Below are positions 61,609-64,000 of a DNA stretch of 64,000 nucleotides, piece after piece (the stretch's first letter is position 1; each line of letters begins with the position of its first letter). The notes beneath the pieces are model-generated. The model saw nothing but the letters and a program-made list of their open reading frames with translations, did not search any database and was not told where the DNA came from. Position numbers and translations under genes: made by a program. The stretch is from Buttiauxella gaviniae (GTDB lineage: Bacteria > Pseudomonadota > Gammaproteobacteria > Enterobacterales > Enterobacteriaceae): positions 930,001 through 994,000 of the forward strand of contig NZ_JBFMVT010000002.1 of NCBI RefSeq assembly GCF_040786275.1, written 5' to 3'.

Positions 61609-62616
61609 ATGGCGACAATAAAGGATGTAGCAAAACTGGCAGGGGTTTCTGTCGCCACGGTGTCCCGTGTTATTAATGACTCTCCAAAAGCCAGCGAGGC
61701 ATCGCGCCTTGCTGTAACCAGTGCGATGGAAGAACTTAACTACCATCCCAACGCCAACGCCCGGGCACTTGCACAGCAAACCACCGAAACTATTGGCCTT
61801 ATCGTGGGCGATGTTTCCGACCCCTTCTTTGGGGCGATGGTAAAAGCCGTCGAACAGGTCGCTTACCGTACCGGCAACTTTTTGTTGATCGGCAATGGCT
61901 ACCACAACGAACAAAAAGAGCGCCAGGCCATTGAGCAACTGATTCGCCACCGCTGCGCAGCTCTGGTGGTTCATGCAAAAAAAATCCCAGATAGCGAACT
62001 GATTTCATTGATGAAACAGATGCCAGGCATGGTAATCATCAACCGAATTCTACCGGGTTATGAGCAACGCTGTGTCGCTCTGGATGACCGCTACGGCGCA
62101 TGGCTCGCCACGCGCCATCTCATTCAGCAGGGCCATACTAAAATTGGCTACCTGTGTTCCAACCACCAAATTTCAGACGCCGATGACCGGCTGCAAGGGT
62201 ATTTCGACGCATTAACCGAACATGGCATACCGGTGAATGATCGTTTAGTGACTTACGGCGAGCCGGATGAAAGCGGCGGCGAGCAAGCTATGACCGAACT
62301 GTTAGGGCGTGGAAAACATTTCAGCGCCGTCGCCTGCTATAACGATTCAATGGCGGCAGGTGCAATGGGTGTACTCAATGATAACGGTATCGATGTGCCA
62401 AAAGAGATTTCGCTGATTGGCTTCGATGATGTGTTGATCTCGCGCTACGTTCGCCCACGCCTGACAACAGTGCGTTACCCGATCATCACTATGGCCGAAC
62501 AAGCTGCGGAACTGGCATTAGCCCTGGCAGAAAATCGTGAGCTACCGGAAATTACGCATATGTTTAATCCAACGCTTGTACGCCGCCATTCGGTAATATC
62601 ACATTCTGAAGAGTGA
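61609..62616 (+). CDS. galR: Galactose operon repressor GalR
   Basis: A LacI-family repressor of galactose genes. The protein is 335 residues from MATIKDVAKLAG; E. coli GalR is 343, and the C-terminal tail is shorter here. The helix-turn-helix VSVATVSRVINDSPKAS is at about 13-29 and the effector domain starts near 60. In K-12 lysA and lysR follow on the other side; here the Hcp-related island follows. A ten-base-pair stem at 62626-62651 lies after the stop, without a T run on the coding strand. Confidence 0.96.
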   Translation: MATIKDVAKLAGVSVATVSRVINDSPKASEASRLAVTSAMEELNYHPNANARALAQQTTETIGLIVGDVSDPFFGAMVKAVEQVAYRTGNFLLIGNGYHNEQKERQAIEQLIRHRCAALVVHAKKIPDSELISLMKQMPGMVIINRILPGYEQRCVALDDRYGAWLATRHLIQQGHTKIGYLCSNHQISDADDRLQGYFDALTEHGIPVNDRLVTYGEPDESGGEQAMTELLGRGKHFSAVACYNDSMAAGAMGVLNDNGIDVPKEISLIGFDDVLISRYVRPRLTTVRYPIITMAEQAAELALALAENRELPEITHMFNPTLVRRHSVISHSEE

Positions 62617-62625
62617 AAATTAAAA

Positions 62626-62651
62626 CCAGTCAGGATTATATTCCTGACTGG
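62626..62651. terminator. Hairpin after galR
   Basis: Perfect ten-base-pair stem CCAGTCAGGA/TCCTGACTGG with a six-base loop. The T-rich flank (TTTTAATTTT) is on the minus-strand side, so as a rho-independent terminator it would work better against leftward transcription. Confidence 0.5.
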
Positions 62652-62717
62652 AAAGACTCCTACATCCCCCTGCGCCACCCACAACTCTTTTATTACAGCG
62701 ACACTCTCCCCATATCT

Positions 62718-62919
62718 AATAAGATAATATTTTTATTCATGTGAAAAGTGTCAAACATAAAAACAATTCGTCGAAATAATAACAAATTAAAATATTCATT
62801 CCGGATAAGATAAAACATAGTCATTGCATTTTCATTTAATTAAGAACACTATTTTTCTCTTGAGATTTCTTCAATTCATTGAATCCATAAATTTGGCAAA
62901 TGAGAATAAGGGAATAAAT
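62718..62919 (+). repeat. Hcp-type leader repeat, copy A
   Basis: About 202 bp, AT-rich, nearly the same as copy B at 63617-63820. Long identical runs include GTCAAACATAAAAACAATTC, AATAACAAATTAAAATATT, GCATTGCATTTTCATTTAAT and the end AAGGGAATAA before the start codon. Copy A precedes a 69-codon orphan ORF; copy B precedes hcp. Homology stops at the ATG in both. It also accounts for most of the 303-bp gap after galR. Confidence 0.9.
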
Positions 62920-63129
62920 ATGCTTGTTCCAGATAAAAGAAGATGGAGGCCAAACGACTACATTAGGGGGCGTGAGGAATTCAATGTTTACCCAAGTATA
63001 AATCCCGCATTACAAGACATGGCGATGATAGAGGGAGAATTTATAACTGAAAATCATTTCATCATGTTATTGACGCCGGAAGAAGCACGCAACATAACAG
63101 ATGAACTATTATCGAATACTTCGGACTAA
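62920..63129 (+). CDS. Orphan 69-residue protein behind an Hcp-type leader
   Basis: I do not recognise this protein. It is 69 residues, charged and soluble, starting MLVPDKRRWRPNDYIRGREE and ending LLTPEEARNITDELLSN. The start is set by AAGGGA eight bases upstream and by exact alignment with the hcp start of copy B. There is no signal peptide, no membrane helix and no cysteine. A membrane protein gene follows two bases after its stop. It may be the detached C-terminal (toxin) domain of a former Hcp with extension, or a small effector-associated protein; nothing in the sequence proves either. Low GC compared with the backbone. Confidence 0.7.
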   Translation: MLVPDKRRWRPNDYIRGREEFNVYPSINPALQDMAMIEGEFITENHFIMLLTPEEARNITDELLSNTSD

Positions 63130-63131
63130 AT

Positions 63132-63626
63132 ATGAAAATTAACTCTCAATGGCTGGCATTCAAAGGTGCAAATCTATTTTCCATTATACTCAGCGCCGGT
63201 ATTATTTACTTTACAATTTATGGTTATCCGCTAAATTATTTACGGTCATTATTAATGCACGAAGACATTATAAAATATGGAGGCGGAGCAGGTCTGGTTG
63301 TAAGCAGCATCCCTCTATTTATTTATATTTTCTTCCTCTCCTTGCTCTCTCTGCTAAAAAAAGGAAGCGCCCCGCTAAATACAAAGAGTATCATTCATAC
63401 TATATGGATAGCCTTTAGTGTTTTTACTTTCGCCATCGGTTTTATTTCTCTTTATATTATTCCAATTTTTCTTACAGCTTCATCTTACATACCGTGCCGT
63501 GAAGAACACCTGATAAGGTATTATGTTACCGATCCTCGACTATGTGAAACCTTGCCCATCAAACTCGATAAACGGAAATGGATTGGCTTATCTAAGTTTT
63601 CATCATCGCCGCACCCAATGAGATAA
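63132..63626 (+). CDS. Small three-helix membrane protein, candidate T6SS immunity protein (DUF1240-like)
   Basis: A 164-residue protein with three strong hydrophobic segments at about 15-33, 55-78 and 90-116. A C-terminal part follows with a cysteine pair in IPCREEHLIRYYVTDPRLC. The general plan resembles DUF1240-type proteins often seen next to Hcp or other secreted proteins in enterobacteria, but this assignment is from memory and moderate. It starts two bases after the 69-residue ORF, so the two are coupled, and its last nine bases lie within leader copy B. AT-rich. Immunity function is inferred only from context. Confidence 0.72.
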   Translation: MKINSQWLAFKGANLFSIILSAGIIYFTIYGYPLNYLRSLLMHEDIIKYGGGAGLVVSSIPLFIYIFFLSLLSLLKKGSAPLNTKSIIHTIWIAFSVFTFAIGFISLYIIPIFLTASSYIPCREEHLIRYYVTDPRLCETLPIKLDKRKWIGLSKFSSSPHPMR

Positions 63627-63820
63627 TGTATTTTTAATCCATGTAAAAAATGTCAAACATAAAAACAATTCACCGCGACAATAACAAATTAAAATATTGA
63701 TTCCGGATAAAATAAAACATAGGCATTGCATTTTCATTTAATCAAGAACACTATTTCTCTCTTGAGGATTTATTAATTCGAAGAATCTATAACCCTGGCA
63801 AATATAAACAAGGGAATAAT
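63617..63820 (+). repeat. Hcp-type leader repeat, copy B
   Basis: About 204 bp, the partner of copy A at 62718-62919, ending with AAGGGAATAAT directly before the hcp ATG. It begins within the last codons of the membrane protein gene. The unit copy-A start to copy-B start is 899 bp. Confidence 0.9.
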
Positions 63821-64000
63821 ATGGCAAACTTAGCTTACCTAACCATTACCGGACAGTTACAAGGAAAAATTTCGGCTGGTTGTTCATCCCTGAGTTCTAT
63901 TGGTAACAAAGCACAACTGGCCCATATTGATCAGATCATGGTGTATTCCGTTCTTCATGCTATGTCACGCGCACAAAATGTTAATCATCAAGGAATGGTT
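63821..64000 (+). CDS. hcp: Type VI secretion Hcp-family protein, 5' part only
   Basis: The first 60 codons of an Hcp tube protein, cut by the window edge. MANLAYLTITGQLQGKISAG, then CSSLSSIGNKAQLAHIDQIMVY carries the family signature G-x-x-QG-x-I-S-x-GC with SIGNK found in enterobacterial Hcp and Hcp-with-toxin proteins. No other T6SS gene (tss, vgrG, clpV) is in the window, so this may be an orphan hcp locus. Whether a C-terminal toxin extension exists lies outside the window. Confidence 0.88.
   Translation, partial: MANLAYLTITGQLQGKISAGCSSLSSIGNKAQLAHIDQIMVYSVLHAMSRAQNVNHQGMV

Noticed and set aside
62824-62919. N-terminal extension of the 69-residue protein to 101 residues
   Set aside because: The extension lies in the repeated leader, which before hcp is non-coding; the ATG at 62920 has the same ribosome-binding site and position as the hcp start.

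Overview
The window is a chromosomal segment of a member of the Enterobacteriaceae. Gene order and protein sequences follow the Escherichia coli relA-to-galR region almost gene for gene. Proteins differ from the K-12 versions at many positions and several loci differ in content, so it is neither E. coli nor Salmonella; I cannot fix the genus from sequence alone. Most of the window is ordinary conserved backbone. Three slots differ from K-12: sdaB-xni, xni-rlmM, and everything right of galR.

Layout. 1-6.0 kb: relA (its last roughly 134 codons lie outside), rlmD and the tripartite sensor kinase barA. 6.0-11.4 kb: a glucarate operon gudP-gudX-gudD with a glycerate kinase appended. 11.7-17 kb: yqcA, truC, yqcC, the CsrA-antagonist RNA csrB with two upstream UvrY-type boxes, syd, queF and ppnN. 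17.4-20.2 kb: sdaC-sdaB serine catabolism. 20.3-24.9 kb: a variable slot holding divergent kduI/kdgT around a KdgR-like palindrome, a PLP aminotransferase, xni, and a palindromic element where K-12 has the fucose genes. 24.9-32.3 kb: rlmM, ygdD, gcvA with gcvB RNA, ygdI, csdA-csdE, tcdA, mltA and three initiator tRNA genes. 32.4-49 kb: amiC, argA with paired ArgR boxes, recD-recB-ptrA, recC and a pseudopilin cluster. 49-62.6 kb: thyA-lgt, rppH-ptsP, a DnaA-box-rich DARS2-type region, mutH, ygdQ, ygdR, tas, lplT-aas, omrA/omrB RNAs and galR.

62.6-64 kb is the least familiar part. It is AT-rich and holds a 69-residue orphan ORF, a 164-residue three-helix membrane protein, and the start of a type VI secretion hcp gene. 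The orphan ORF and hcp are preceded by two copies of the same roughly 200-bp leader, and homology stops exactly at the start codons. This looks like a tandem Hcp effector/immunity array in which one Hcp core was lost or replaced.

Genes that work together here: BarA, through UvrY (not in the window), drives csrB. RecB, RecC and RecD form the RecBCD nuclease. CsdA passes sulfur to CsdE, and TcdA uses the pair for ct6A in tRNA. KduI and KdgT act in hexuronate/pectin-fragment use. LplT and Aas recycle lysophospholipids. A second notable oddity is a solitary 29-bp sequence nearly identical to a type I-E CRISPR repeat in the 39-bp gap between ptrA and recB.
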